From Clostridia bacterium (GTDB taxonomy: Bacteria > Bacillota > Clostridia > Oscillospirales > CAG-272): a DNA stretch of 64,000 nucleotides. The notes below the pieces were generated by a model. It ran no database searches, was not told where the DNA came from, and saw only the letters and a list, made by a program, of their open reading frames with translations. Made by a program: the position numbers and the translations under genes. Positions 17,357 through 27,092 of this stretch are shown here, in pieces; positions within the stretch are counted from its first letter, which is position 1, and each line of letters starts with the position of its first letter. Location: NCBI GenBank assembly GCA_017468385.1, contig JAFUIQ010000001.1, forward strand, positions 71,335 to 135,334. The letters run 5' to 3'.

Positions 17357-19582
17357 TTATCCGATCGCGCGGGTGACGGAATCCACATTCCGAATGACGC
17401 GCAGGCGGGAAAGAATGGAATTGAAGTGATCCACGTTTTTGCATCCGACGGTCAGGTAGATCAAAATAGTGGTTTCGCTCCGCTTCTGGGTATGGATGGA
17501 CAACAGGGACACCTTCATCTCGGCAAGAGCGGTAGTGATCTCCGCCAGGAGCGTGATGTGATTCTCCGCCTGGATCTGGATTGCGGATTCAAACAGAGCC
17601 TTGGAGGAGGTGGAGTCGGAATCCAGATCCCATTCCGCGTGCTTCCAGCGGGACTGATTCTCCTCGTTTCGCATGCTGTTCAGCACATTGGGGCAATCCC
17701 GTTTGTGGACAGACACGCCATATCCCTTGGTAACAAATCCAATGACCTCATCGCCGGGAAGCGGATTGCAGCATTTGGCAAACTTGACAGCACATCCGAT
17801 CTCACCATCGATGATAATACCGCCGGTATGGGCATGGCGGCGGGTTTCCGTCTTAACCTGGGAAACCTCCACAACGGAGAGCTGTGTGGCCTCGATCTGC
17901 TTCACATAGCGGTCGTATTCATCCCGCAGCTTTGCCGCGATCTTGCTGAGGGCCATACCACCGTATCCGATGGTATTGTACATATCGTCCAACTCCTGCA
18001 TACCGATGCGGCGAGCCACGTTCAAGGCGATCTCCGCCTTCTGGGTGTCGGTCAACTGATGGCCGAAGCGGGTGATTTCCTTCATGACCTCGCTGCGGCC
18101 CACGAGGATGTTCTCGGAGCGTTTTTCCTTTTTGAACCACTGGCGGATCTTACTGCGCGCTTCACTGGTCCGCACGATCTTCAGCCAGTCGCGGCTGGGA
18201 CCCTTGGACGTGGCGGAGGTAAGAATTTCCACGATATCGCCGGTTTCGGGGATACGGTCGATGGGGGCGATCATGCCGTTGATCTTGGCGCCCACCATTT
18301 TGTTGCCGACGCCGGAGTGGATGGAATAGGCAAAGTCGATGAGGGTGGATCCCTGGGGCAGAGAAACCACATCGCCCTTGGGCGTGAACACAAAGGTTTC
18401 GTCGTGGAACAGATCGATCTTCAAGGCCCGCATGAATTCATCCGGATCCTCGGCGCTGTCCTCGGTGTCGATCAGCCGGGAAATCCAGGACAGCTTGCGG
18501 TCGATCTCTTCCTTGCTCTGCTCACCGGATTTGTATTTCCAGTGGGCCGCCACACCGTATTCCGCGATGTGATGCATCTCCCACGTGCGGATCTGCACCT
18601 CGAACGGCACGCCGGCACGTCCGATAACGGTGGTGTGCAAAGACTGATACATATTGGGCTTCGGCGTGGAGATATAGTCCTTGAAGCGGCCAGGCACGCT
18701 CTTGAACAGCTCATGGATCACGCCCAGCGCGGCATAGCACTCCAGCTCGTTTTCCACGATGATGCGGAGCGCGTAGAAATCGTACACCTCATCAAAGCTC
18801 TTGTTCTGATAGAACATCTTCCGATAGATGCTGTATACGGTTTTCACACGGCCTTCCAGCGTGAAGCGGATGTTGTATTCTTCCAATTTATCCGAGATAT
18901 ACTTACGGACGCTTTCCAGAAAATCCCGGTTCTGGCCGTACTTGCGCTCAATATCCGCATTGACTTCCGCATAGCCGATGGGATCCAGATAGCCCAGCGC
19001 CAGATTCTCCAACTCCTGCTTGATGCGCTGGATACCCAATCGGTGCGCCAGGGGCGCATAGACGTTCATGGTTTCCAGAGCCGTGGTGCGGCGTTTATTC
19101 TCCGGCTTGGCCGACAGAGTGCGCATATTATGGAGGCGGTCGCAAAGCTTGATGAAGATCACGCGGATATCCTTGGACATGGCCAGAAGCATCTTACGGA
19201 TGTTCTCCATCTGCGCTTCTTCCTTATCCTGGATATTGATGTTCTCCAACTTTGTCAGTCCGTCCACCAGCAGCGCCACATCTTCACCGAACAGGCTGCG
19301 CAGGATTCCCAGATTGGTCTTATCGGGGCAATCCTCCACCGTATCGTGTAGAAAGGCGGCACAAATGGAATCCGTATCCAATCCCAGAGAGGCAACGATC
19401 TCCGCTACCGCGATGGGATGGGAGATATACGGATCGCCGCTGTTGCGGAACTGCCCTTCGTGCAGCTTGTCGGCGTATTCATAAGCTTTCTGGATCTTCT
19501 CCAGATCATAATTTTTCCCGCTGGTTTTCAGCATGGAAAACAATTTATCCGTGTTTACGGAGGTATGTAGTTCCTTGGACAT
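17357..19582 (-). CDS. relA: bifunctional (p)ppGpp synthetase/hydrolase
   Basis: This 741-residue RSH protein has a complete N-terminal hydrolase with H55 and the H79-D80 pair (FLHDTVEDC). The synthetase domain carries RIIVENELECYAALGVIHELFK and the region GRFKDYISTPKPNMYQSLHT. A TGS domain (VFTPKGDVVSLPQGSTLIDFAY) and a C-terminal ACT domain follow. It should make and degrade (p)ppGpp in response to amino-acid starvation through the ribosome. It lies between recJ and dtd in the long cdaA operon, so alarmone and c-di-AMP synthesis genes share a transcription unit. Confidence 0.95.
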   Translation of the reverse strand: MSKELHTSVNTDKLFSMLKTSGKNYDLEKIQKAYEYADKLHEGQFRNSGDPYISHPIAVAEIVASLGLDTDSICAAFLHDTVEDCPDKTNLGILRSLFGEDVALLVDGLTKLENINIQDKEEAQMENIRKMLLAMSKDIRVIFIKLCDRLHNMRTLSAKPENKRRTTALETMNVYAPLAHRLGIQRIKQELENLALGYLDPIGYAEVNADIERKYGQNRDFLESVRKYISDKLEEYNIRFTLEGRVKTVYSIYRKMFYQNKSFDEVYDFYALRIIVENELECYAALGVIHELFKSVPGRFKDYISTPKPNMYQSLHTTVIGRAGVPFEVQIRTWEMHHIAEYGVAAHWKYKSGEQSKEEIDRKLSWISRLIDTEDSAEDPDEFMRALKIDLFHDETFVFTPKGDVVSLPQGSTLIDFAYSIHSGVGNKMVGAKINGMIAPIDRIPETGDIVEILTSATSKGPSRDWLKIVRTSEARSKIRQWFKKEKRSENILVGRSEVMKEITRFGHQLTDTQKAEIALNVARRIGMQELDDMYNTIGYGGMALSKIAAKLRDEYDRYVKQIEATQLSVVEVSQVKTETRRHAHTGGIIIDGEIGCAVKFAKCCNPLPGDEVIGFVTKGYGVSVHKRDCPNVLNSMRNEENQSRWKHAEWDLDSDSTSSKALFESAIQIQAENHITLLAEITTALAEMKVSLLSIHTQKRSETTILIYLTVGCKNVDHFNSILSRLRVIRNVDSVTRAIG

Positions 19583-19607
19583 ACAATTACAACCTACCTG
19601 CTAATAT

Positions 19608-21815
19608 TTATCCGGGATCGGTCTGTGCGGCGGTGCGCAATTTCTGCAGAAGTGCCGATTTTTCCAGATCGATTTTTCCCTGAGTGCGGATGTATTCGAA
19701 ATGATAGATTTCCCGCTGGGTATCCACCTCGTCAGCACGCAGAACGCGCATCTCATCCAGTATCCGCAACACAAATTTCAGTTTGGCAAAGGGGATATGG
19801 ACGCCCACCGAGGCAAGAAAATGCCGCAGAGCGCGGATGCTGTACACCTCATGGCCCAGGCAGATCTCCTGCTTCAGCTTGCTGTACACAGCCGCAAAAT
19901 CCGCACGGACCGGGACTACCCGCTCCGCCGTTTCCGGCGAAATTCGTGAGCCCATCTCCATAGCCCGGCACACAAAGGCATACTCGTTATGCTCCGCGTT
20001 TTCCCGGGACGCGATATCCTTGGACAGGCGGATCTCCTTGAGAATCATCTGCAGAGACCGCCGTCCCTGAAACTCGTTGATATCCAGATTATACATCACA
20101 TCGATGACATCCCCGGGATACACATCGATATCCGCCAGGCCATGGCGGAAATACATGGCGGTGATCTTCTCCCCGCCCACATCCAATTGGAAGCGGATAT
20201 GCTTCCCCGCCCCCACCGCGCTCACATCGACCACGCGGGCGGAACAGGTCACAAAGGTGGGCATGGGATTGGCGGTGCCGTAGGGCTCCAGACCGTACAT
20301 TTCCTCCACCAATTCCAGGCAGATCTCCTCGGGGATCAACTCGCAATCCGCCTCGGAAACCGGCGCGGGCAGCCCTTTTGCAAAGCACGTCCGGGCATAG
20401 GCATTGATCCGGCGGGTGAATTCCTCCAGATTGCTCCGGCGGACGGTCAATCCCGCCGCCAGCTCGTGTCCGCCGAACTTCTCCAGCAGATCGGAGCAGG
20501 CGGAGAGGGCCTCTACCAGATTCATACCCTTGACGCTTCGGCCGGATCCTTTACCGAAATCATCGGGGGACGGGGTATGTTCCCCACTCTCCTCCGCGGG
20601 ATTTTCGAAGGAGATCAGGATGGACGGGCAGCCGTACCGCTCCGTAATGCGGGAGGATACGATACCGATCACGCCGTGGTGCCAGGATTCATCACCCAGG
20701 ATGACCACGGGATCTTTATCAAAATCGTGTTCGCTGTCGATGCGGGCGTAGGCCTGCTCGACGATTTTATTCTCTTCATTCTGCCGCTCCCGATTGACAT
20801 CGCACAGGCGGTAGGCCAACTGCTCCGCCGACTCTGCGTCCGTCGCCAGAAACAGATCCACCGCCATGGAGGCATTTCGCAGCCTGCCGGCGGCATTGAT
20901 GCGGGGGGCAATGGTAAAGCCAATCAAAGAGGACGTGATTTTCTTTTTTGTGCGGCTTTTGGACTCGCTGGTAACGGAGTGCAGCAGTGCCTGCATACCC
21001 GCACGGGGGGATGTCTCAATCAGTCGAAGGCCCAATGCCACGATCAGACGGTTTTCGTCCACGATCGGCATTACATCGGCGATGGTTCCCACCGCCACCA
21101 GATCTCCGTACTGCATGGCCACACGGCGGACGCACTCGCCCAATTTATCCGCAGGATGGGACAGGGATTCCATGGCGCACAACAGCTTGAACACCACGCC
21201 CACACCCGCCATCTCCTTGAAGGGATAGGTATCGTCGGGGCGATGGGGATTGACAACCGCCGCGGCGTCGGGCAGCTGCTGACAGCACTCATGGTGATCG
21301 GTGATGACCAGTGTTATGCCCAACTGGCGGGCATACACGGCTTCAGCCACGGCGGTGACGCCGGTATCCACGGTAACAATGGTCCGCACGCCATCCTTCG
21401 CCAGCGCATCCAGCGCGGCTTTGGACATGCCGTATCCCTCGCCGGTACGGCTGGGGATATAGTAGCACACGTCCGCGCCCAGTTGCTTCAAATACAAATA
21501 CAGACAGCAGACAGAGGTGACTCCGTCCACGTCATAATCGCCGTACACGGCGATCTTTTTACCGTTTGCCACCGCATCCAGAAGGGCGGTAGCCGCTTTA
21601 CGCATGTCTTTCAAATCAAAGGGGTTGTGAAACAGCTCCGTTTGCTTTAAAAGAAACGCACGGGCACTCTCCGGTGTCCGACAGCCCCGGCTGAAAAGCA
21701 GTTGAGCCGTTGGCAGGCGAATGCCCAAGGAATCCGCAATCCTTCGCACATCCGGATTATTTCGTATTTGCTCATCCGACGCGCGAATGATCCATTCCTT
21801 ATTTGTCAATATCAT
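19608..21815 (-). CDS. recJ: single-stranded-DNA-specific exonuclease RecJ
   Basis: This 735-residue DHH-superfamily nuclease has YGDYDVDGVTS (metal ligands, residues 91-101) and VITDHHECC, the DHH motif. DHHA1 motif-type sequences GVIGIVSSRITERYG and KFGGHELAAGLTV follow, then an OB-like domain. RecJ degrades single-stranded DNA 5' to 3' in recombination and repair. A C-terminal extension of about 150 residues after the DHHA1/OB part is present, as in Firmicutes RecJ. It is followed 25 bases later by relA. Confidence 0.94.
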   Translation of the reverse strand: MILTNKEWIIRASDEQIRNNPDVRRIADSLGIRLPTAQLLFSRGCRTPESARAFLLKQTELFHNPFDLKDMRKAATALLDAVANGKKIAVYGDYDVDGVTSVCCLYLYLKQLGADVCYYIPSRTGEGYGMSKAALDALAKDGVRTIVTVDTGVTAVAEAVYARQLGITLVITDHHECCQQLPDAAAVVNPHRPDDTYPFKEMAGVGVVFKLLCAMESLSHPADKLGECVRRVAMQYGDLVAVGTIADVMPIVDENRLIVALGLRLIETSPRAGMQALLHSVTSESKSRTKKKITSSLIGFTIAPRINAAGRLRNASMAVDLFLATDAESAEQLAYRLCDVNRERQNEENKIVEQAYARIDSEHDFDKDPVVILGDESWHHGVIGIVSSRITERYGCPSILISFENPAEESGEHTPSPDDFGKGSGRSVKGMNLVEALSACSDLLEKFGGHELAAGLTVRRSNLEEFTRRINAYARTCFAKGLPAPVSEADCELIPEEICLELVEEMYGLEPYGTANPMPTFVTCSARVVDVSAVGAGKHIRFQLDVGGEKITAMYFRHGLADIDVYPGDVIDVMYNLDINEFQGRRSLQMILKEIRLSKDIASRENAEHNEYAFVCRAMEMGSRISPETAERVVPVRADFAAVYSKLKQEICLGHEVYSIRALRHFLASVGVHIPFAKLKFVLRILDEMRVLRADEVDTQREIYHFEYIRTQGKIDLEKSALLQKLRTAAQTDPG

Positions 21816-21837
21816 GCATTCATTTCCAATCTACGTA

Positions 21838-23463
21838 TTACTCCTCCGCGCTCACACGGCGGTAACGCGCCAGGATGGCCTGCGCCACACGGATTCCGTC
21901 CACTGCGGCACTCATGATGCCGCCGGCATAGCCCGCACCCTCGCCGCAGGGATAGATGCGGTCGTACAGCGGTGCGGTCAGAGAATCCTCATGCCGCAGA
22001 ATGCGAAGGGGTGCCGACGTACGGGTTTCCACGCCCGTCATGGGCACATCATCCGCGTCAAAGCCGCGTATCTTTTTTCCGAATTGGCGGAAGCCTGCCT
22101 CCAGCATGGAACAAACATAGCCGGGCAGGATGTTGTGAAAATCCGTATAGCGGACCTGTCCGCCCCGATAGGTGGGCTGTATGCGGCTCGCCTCCGTGCC
22201 GGAGGTACCCCGCAGGAAATCGCCGATGGTCTGGCACGGCGCGGAATAATCCTCCCCGCCCGCACGGAATGCGGCCCGCTCCAGATTTCGCTGATACTCG
22301 ATAGCGCCCAGCGGCGTGCCGCCGAAATCCGACGGATGGACGGACACGGCGATGGCCGCATTGGCGTTTCTGCCGTCCCGGTTCCGGTTGCTCATGCCGT
22401 TGGTCACTACCCCGCCCTCCTCGGACGCGGCAGCCACCACCTCACCGCCGGGACACATACAGAACGAATACGCTCCCCGGTCGCCGGAGCGGTAGGAGAT
22501 GGCATAATCCGCATGTATGAGCCCGTATTTACCGGCGTAATCTCCATACATAGCGTGATCCATATCGCTTTGCAGATGCTCCACACGGACGCCAACGGAA
22601 AAAGGTTTCGCTTCAATGGCGAAACCGCCGGCAATCAATTCTCCATACAGATCCCGCGCGCTGTGTCCGCAAGCGAGGATCAAAGCCCCGAAGGGAATGC
22701 GCTCGCGGCCGACCACCAGATCGGTGGCGGTGATTTCCTCCGCTTTGGCGTGATAGCGGATCTCCCCGCCCAGGGAGCGGATGCGCTCATCCGCGCGGCG
22801 GATCACATCCCGCAGAATGTCGGTACCGATATGAGGCTTGGCTTTCCACAGAATATCGGCCGGTGCGCCCAACTCGTGCAGACGCTCCAACACATACCGG
22901 CATCGGCCGTCGCCGATTCGGGTAGTCAGCTTGCCGTCGGAAAATGTTCCGGCGCCGCCGGCGCCGAACTGGATATTGGTGGAGGTGTCCAATTCGCCAG
23001 TGACGGAAAACCGTTCCACGGCACGGATGCGCTCATCCACACTGCCGCCCCGCTCCAGAATCAGGGGGCGAAAACCGCATTCCGCCAACAGAAGTCCGCA
23101 GAATATGCCGGCGGGGCCGAATCCCACGATGACCGGGCGGCCACTCATGGATTCCGTCCCTACGGGCAATTCCAGCGGTTCGCTGTCGCTGAAGCGGATG
23201 CCGGATTTCTGCAGTCGTTCCGGCGTTGCGTCGGCACCGCAGGAAACGCTGGCCCACACGGAGCAGACGAAGGACAATTCCTTACGCCGTGCATCGATGG
23301 ATTTCCGATGCATTTCCACCTGCGACGGTGCGCTGAGCACGCGGCAGGCGCGGATCCGGCGTCTTGCCTCGGCAAAGACTTCCTCATCCGATGCGGATAC
23401 GGGAGTGCGGATATTCTCTACAAGCACACGATGTTCTGTCTGTGCTGTGTTTGTTTTCATCAA
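21838..23463 (-). CDS. FAD-dependent dehydrogenase, COG2509 type
   Basis: This 541-residue flavoprotein has the dinucleotide-binding motif VIVGFGPAGIFCGLLLAE near 100 and the adjoining LERGGSVDERIRAVERF. A NIQFGAGGAGTFSDGKLTTR segment and the C-terminal YPCGEGAGYAGGIMSAAVDGIRVA, which closes the FAD site, are also present. I recognise this as the uncharacterised FAD-dependent dehydrogenase family of Firmicutes (COG2509). The substrate is unknown. The gene overlaps cdaR by 4 bases (ATGA) and precedes recJ by 22 bases. Confidence 0.85.
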   Translation of the reverse strand: MMKTNTAQTEHRVLVENIRTPVSASDEEVFAEARRRIRACRVLSAPSQVEMHRKSIDARRKELSFVCSVWASVSCGADATPERLQKSGIRFSDSEPLELPVGTESMSGRPVIVGFGPAGIFCGLLLAECGFRPLILERGGSVDERIRAVERFSVTGELDTSTNIQFGAGGAGTFSDGKLTTRIGDGRCRYVLERLHELGAPADILWKAKPHIGTDILRDVIRRADERIRSLGGEIRYHAKAEEITATDLVVGRERIPFGALILACGHSARDLYGELIAGGFAIEAKPFSVGVRVEHLQSDMDHAMYGDYAGKYGLIHADYAISYRSGDRGAYSFCMCPGGEVVAAASEEGGVVTNGMSNRNRDGRNANAAIAVSVHPSDFGGTPLGAIEYQRNLERAAFRAGGEDYSAPCQTIGDFLRGTSGTEASRIQPTYRGGQVRYTDFHNILPGYVCSMLEAGFRQFGKKIRGFDADDVPMTGVETRTSAPLRILRHEDSLTAPLYDRIYPCGEGAGYAGGIMSAAVDGIRVAQAILARYRRVSAEE

Positions 23464-24731
23464 TTTATTCTCACCTGTACCGTGTATTCGCCGATTTCAT
23501 AGACACCCTCCGCATAGGAGGAGTCGATACGGATCTCCGCCACTTCCGTGATCACGCCGGAGGTGTTCTCAGCATATCCGCTCAGATCCACCACGGCGGA
23601 AAAATCGGTGGGGCGCAGTTTGCTCAACTGCTCCAATGTGCCGCGCACGGTGACCGACAGGGTTTTATCCAGTATGGCATAATCAATGCCCACGGCTCCC
23701 GTAACATCAATATCCGTTACTGTGAATATGGTGGTAAAGGTGCCCACATGGGTCACATCGATGGTGACGTTTTCCGTGCCGTCCGCTGCTGTCAGTCCAT
23801 CGGGCAGATCCAGTGGCACCAGCTGCGTCACATTGCCGATGATCTTTTTCTCATCCAGCGTGGCCACCACGATCTCGGTCATTCGGTCGATCACAGCCGG
23901 ATCCCCCTTGACATCCAGAATCATGGGGCGCACCTGCACATTTACGTTGTCATCATTGAAATAGCCGTGCTTATACTCTACTTTAAGCGGAAGCGTTTTA
24001 TAAGAAAAGACAGGTACTTCCACCGTGACATAGGTGTTGGACATTTTCAGATACCGATCATCCACACGGAATCCGGACTCATCCATCAGCACCAGCTTGC
24101 CAGACGCGGTCATGGATGCCTGGACGTTGCCCAATTCCAGAACGACCTGGGCATACTCCACTTTGTCCAGAGCGGATTTGGGGCCGGTTACAACGATCGT
24201 ATCGTACTCGGGGATAAGAAGTCCCATTTCCAGATTGCTGGCCATGGTGAAGGAGGAAATCTTTGCCTCCACGTCCACCACTTTGCTGGCGCGGGCGTCA
24301 CAGTACACGCTGATGGCGTTCTGGGACACCGTACCCACCGTCAGGCCTGCCGGGGCTTCCACATGGATCGGCACCGCATGGGATCCGGCCGTTTCGATCT
24401 GGGAAACGTCCGCGTACACATGGATATCGCCGCCGGAAATTTTATCGATCAGACTTTTCTTTCCGATGATGGTCACGTCCACGGTATTGCCGTAGCCGCT
24501 GTACACGGAAAGGCCGCTTTCCCCGTCCAGAACCTGCGTATTGGTCAACTCCACGGGGATGGAGTGGAAGACTTCCTCATGCTTGGGGCTATCCACCTGC
24601 ATAACGTACAGCCAGATAATAAAGGCGAGGAGAAGGCACACGATCTTCGCGCCCCACGCGTGCCCGCGCTTCATGGGGGTACTTCCCTCCTCGGGGCGGA
24701 TCACCGTCACCGGGGCATTGTTTTTATTCAT
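23460..24731 (-). CDS. cdaR: YbbR-domain protein CdaR
   Basis: This 423-residue protein has one N-terminal membrane helix (KIVCLLLAFIIWLYVMQVD) followed by several extracellular YbbR repeats, each with a pattern like SIPVELTNTQVLDG or DVTIIGKKSLIDKI. In Firmicutes CdaR (YbbR) is encoded next to CdaA and modulates its diadenylate cyclase activity from outside the membrane. ATG 24731 overlaps the end of cdaA by 8 bases; the frame upstream of it is a non-coding extension inside cdaA. The usual third partner glmM is not adjacent. Confidence 0.92.
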   Translation of the reverse strand: MNKNNAPVTVIRPEEGSTPMKRGHAWGAKIVCLLLAFIIWLYVMQVDSPKHEEVFHSIPVELTNTQVLDGESGLSVYSGYGNTVDVTIIGKKSLIDKISGGDIHVYADVSQIETAGSHAVPIHVEAPAGLTVGTVSQNAISVYCDARASKVVDVEAKISSFTMASNLEMGLLIPEYDTIVVTGPKSALDKVEYAQVVLELGNVQASMTASGKLVLMDESGFRVDDRYLKMSNTYVTVEVPVFSYKTLPLKVEYKHGYFNDDNVNVQVRPMILDVKGDPAVIDRMTEIVVATLDEKKIIGNVTQLVPLDLPDGLTAADGTENVTIDVTHVGTFTTIFTVTDIDVTGAVGIDYAILDKTLSVTVRGTLEQLSKLRPTDFSAVVDLSGYAENTSGVITEVAEIRIDSSYAEGVYEIGEYTVQVRIN

Positions 24732-25629
24732 CCGCACTACCGCCTTTCTGCTGCTTTTCTGCCGGGGATTCGGCTTTGTTCCGCGTAAAGCGGAGTCTTG
24801 CCTTCTGGGCAATGCCGGGGGTAGGCTCCGCCAGATACTGGCGCAGTTCCCGCGTAAGGGACTGTCTGTCAAAGCCGCGCTTCATATTGCCCTCGTAGGC
24901 CACGGAGATCATACCGGTTTCCTCGGAAACCACCACAACCACCGCATCGCTGTTTTCACTCATACCGATAGCGGCGCGATGCCGGGTTCCCAGATCCTTG
25001 ATAATATCGGGATTGGCAGAAAGAGGAAGAAGACATCCGGCGGCATACAATCTGCCATCGCGAATGATGAGAGCACCGTCGTGAAGGGGGGCTTTATTGA
25101 AAAACACGTTTTTGATCAGAAACGGAGAAGGATCCGCGTTGATGACGGTACCGGTCAGGATCAAATCTCCCAATTTCGTGGAACGCTCAAACACGATCAA
25201 TGCGCCGGTTTTGCTGGCAGACATATCCGCTACGGCAGCCGCCACGGAATCGATCATGGCATAGACAAAGGAAGCACCCTTCTGCTCGCCGATACTGCGG
25301 ATGCCGCGCAGGGATTCGCCGCCCATTTTCTCCAGAGCCGTACGCAATTCGGGCTGGAACAGCACCACCAGCGTGATCAGTCCCACCTGCAGTACATTCT
25401 GCAGAATGAACTGCATGGCCTGCATTTCCAGTATCTCGCTCAAAATCTGAAACGCAAAGATGAACACGACACCCAGCGCCAGTTTTCCCGCCCGGCGATC
25501 ACGAATAAACTTATACACGTAATAAAGCAGGAAAGCAACGCCGATAATATCAATAATATCGAAAAACGAGATGGACTTAATGGTTTGCCATATATTCCCC
25601 ATAGAATCCGTCAACCATTCAGGCAGCAT
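24724..25629 (-). CDS. cdaA: diadenylate cyclase CdaA
   Basis: This 301-residue protein makes c-di-AMP from two ATP. It has N-terminal membrane helices (YYVYKFIRD region, LALGVVFIFAFQILSEI) and the DAC domain with both catalytic motifs, LHDGALIIRDGRL and GTRHRAAIGMSE. c-di-AMP controls potassium and osmolyte balance and wall stress. The ATG follows GGAGG. A good promoter lies at 25663-25691. It heads a run of eleven closely spaced genes ending at mazG. Confidence 0.95.
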   Translation of the reverse strand: MLPEWLTDSMGNIWQTIKSISFFDIIDIIGVAFLLYYVYKFIRDRRAGKLALGVVFIFAFQILSEILEMQAMQFILQNVLQVGLITLVVLFQPELRTALEKMGGESLRGIRSIGEQKGASFVYAMIDSVAAAVADMSASKTGALIVFERSTKLGDLILTGTVINADPSPFLIKNVFFNKAPLHDGALIIRDGRLYAAGCLLPLSANPDIIKDLGTRHRAAIGMSENSDAVVVVVSEETGMISVAYEGNMKRGFDRQSLTRELRQYLAEPTPGIAQKARLRFTRNKAESPAEKQQKGGSADE

Positions 25630-25662
25630 ATGTTCCTCCGTACAGTGGATACTTATTATACT

Positions 25663-25691
25663 ATTTTACCACATCTTTGCGCGTATTTCAA
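25663..25691 (-). promoter_or_regulatory. promoter of the cdaA operon
   Basis: TTGAAA (25691-25686), a 17-bp spacer and TAAAAT (25668-25663) with an extended TGG just before the -10, on the minus strand, 34 bases before the cdaA start. Confidence 0.75.
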
Positions 25692-25795
25692 ACCTTATTT
25701 TGATATTTATGATAAAAATATCGTATTCATGTTGTTTCCACGGAAGCGGCGTGGTATCCATGGCATTTATATACTCCCGCAAGCAATATTGTTAC

Positions 25796-25824
25796 TCATA
25801 AATTCCCCGGGTCGGGTCATAGTA
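25796..25824 (+). promoter_or_regulatory. possible forespore (sigma-G type) promoter of spoIVB
   Basis: TCATA (25796-25800) and CATAGTA (25818-25824) are 17 bp apart, 62 bases before the spoIVB start. The -10 resembles the CATNNTA element of sigma-G promoters and the -35 matches in 4 of 5 positions. spoIVB of B. subtilis is known to be forespore expressed. The match is suggestive only. Confidence 0.35.
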
Positions 25825-25858
25825 ATTTCAGTGATTCATCAGACCAAGCAAAGGAGAA

Positions 25859-25877
25859 ACCGCTGTACAACAGCGGT
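25859..25877 (+). promoter_or_regulatory. hairpin between Shine-Dalgarno and start codon of spoIVB
   Basis: AAGGAG (25851-25856) is followed by a perfect 8-bp stem ACCGCTGT/ACAGCGGT with loop ACA, then 8 bases to ATG 25886. Without folding the spacing would be 29 bases; with the stem folded it is 10. An in-frame TAA at 25880-25882 excludes an earlier start, so this arrangement probably decides translation. Confidence 0.7.
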
Positions 25878-25885
25878 CGTAAATT

Positions 25886-27061
25886 ATGAAAATTAAGGCT
25901 TTGCGCACCGTGCTTACGCTGCTTCTTCTCACATCCGTCCTCCTCGGTGCGGCAGATTATTGTATAGAGGATTCCCTTGCCATCCGGGCGGGGGCGCCCC
26001 TGCCGGTTGGCACATGGGTGCAGATCCGTCCCCGGACGGATGCCATCCCCGCAGACACCCGCACAAAATCCACGTACTGCGCATCCCTGTGGGGCGTCAT
26101 TCCTCTGAAACAGATCCGCGTGCAGCGGTACGGCGATATTCGCTTGTGCCCGGGCGGGATGCCCTTTGGGGCGAAGATGTTCACCGACGGGCTGATCGTG
26201 GTGGGATTCACCGACGTGGACTGCACAAGCGGCACCCGACAGCCTGCCTATGACGCGGGCATCCGTGTGAAGGATATTGTTCTGAAGATCAACGGCGCAC
26301 CCGTTGGATCGGCGGAGAATATGGGAAAACTGGTGGCAGCCTCCCAGGGAAAACCGCTGGAAATCACACTGCGGCGAAACGATGAGGAATTCACCGTCAC
26401 CGTTACGCCCACCCTCTCCCATTCGGACAACGTATATAAGACCGGCATGTGGGTACGGGACAACACGGCGGGCATCGGCACCATCACCTTCATTGAGCCG
26501 GAAAGCGGTGCGTTCGCCGGTCTGGGGCACGGCATATGCGATTCGGAAACGGGGGCACTGATGCCGCTGTCCCGGGGAATCGTGGTAGATGTGACGATCA
26601 GCGGTATTCAGAAGGGGCAGAGCGGTGCGCCTGGCGAGTTGAAGGGACATTTTTCCTCGGGCAAAATCGGCTCTCTTCTGGGCAATACCCATGCCGGTGT
26701 GTTCGGGATCATGACATCCCTGCCGGATGGCGTGAAAGAAGAAACCGCCTTGCCTATCGCGCTGAAAAATGAGATGCATGACGGGGAGGCCACCATTTTC
26801 TGCACGTTGGACGAGGGCGGCATCTGCGAATACACTGTGAACGTGCGCAAGCTGAAGAACAGTCTGGACAACAAAAACATGGAGATCACCGTCACCGATC
26901 CTGTCCTTCTGGAGAAAACGGGCGGCATTGTCCAGGGGATGTCGGGATCGCCCATACTCCAGGATGGGAAAATCATTGGGGCTGTGACGCATGTGCTGAT
27001 CAACGATCCGGCCAAGGGGTACGGTATTTTTATAGAAAATATGCTGGATGCGGCGGGATGA
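25886..27061 (+). CDS. spoIVB: SpoIVB peptidase
   Basis: This 391-residue forespore serine protease has one N-terminal membrane anchor (VLTLLLLTSVLLGAA), a PDZ domain (about 100-180, with PAYDAGIRVKDIVLKING) and an S55 peptidase domain. The likely catalytic His is in GLGHGI (H215) and the Ser is in GMSGSP (351-356). In B. subtilis SpoIVB is secreted from the forespore and cuts SpoIVFA, which releases pro-sigma-K processing. Start selection is fixed by an in-frame stop just upstream. The gene stands alone, with a terminator directly after it. An apparent long frame on the opposite strand is a shadow. Confidence 0.95.
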   Translation: MKIKALRTVLTLLLLTSVLLGAADYCIEDSLAIRAGAPLPVGTWVQIRPRTDAIPADTRTKSTYCASLWGVIPLKQIRVQRYGDIRLCPGGMPFGAKMFTDGLIVVGFTDVDCTSGTRQPAYDAGIRVKDIVLKINGAPVGSAENMGKLVAASQGKPLEITLRRNDEEFTVTVTPTLSHSDNVYKTGMWVRDNTAGIGTITFIEPESGAFAGLGHGICDSETGALMPLSRGIVVDVTISGIQKGQSGAPGELKGHFSSGKIGSLLGNTHAGVFGIMTSLPDGVKEETALPIALKNEMHDGEATIFCTLDEGGICEYTVNVRKLKNSLDNKNMEITVTDPVLLEKTGGIVQGMSGSPILQDGKIIGAVTHVLINDPAKGYGIFIENMLDAAG

Positions 27062-27090
27062 AATGACAGGGGCACATAGCCCCTGTCATT
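27062..27090 (+). terminator. intrinsic terminator after spoIVB
   Basis: AATGACAGGGGC (27062-27073), loop ACATA, GCCCCTGTCATT (27079-27090): a perfect 12-bp stem directly after the stop codon, followed by TTCTTGCATTTTCTTTTTT. Confidence 0.85.
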
Positions 27091-27092
27091 TC

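Noticed and set aside
25817..26992. A 391-codon minus-strand frame opposite spoIVB.
   Set aside because: spoIVB has full peptidase motifs; the antisense frame has none.
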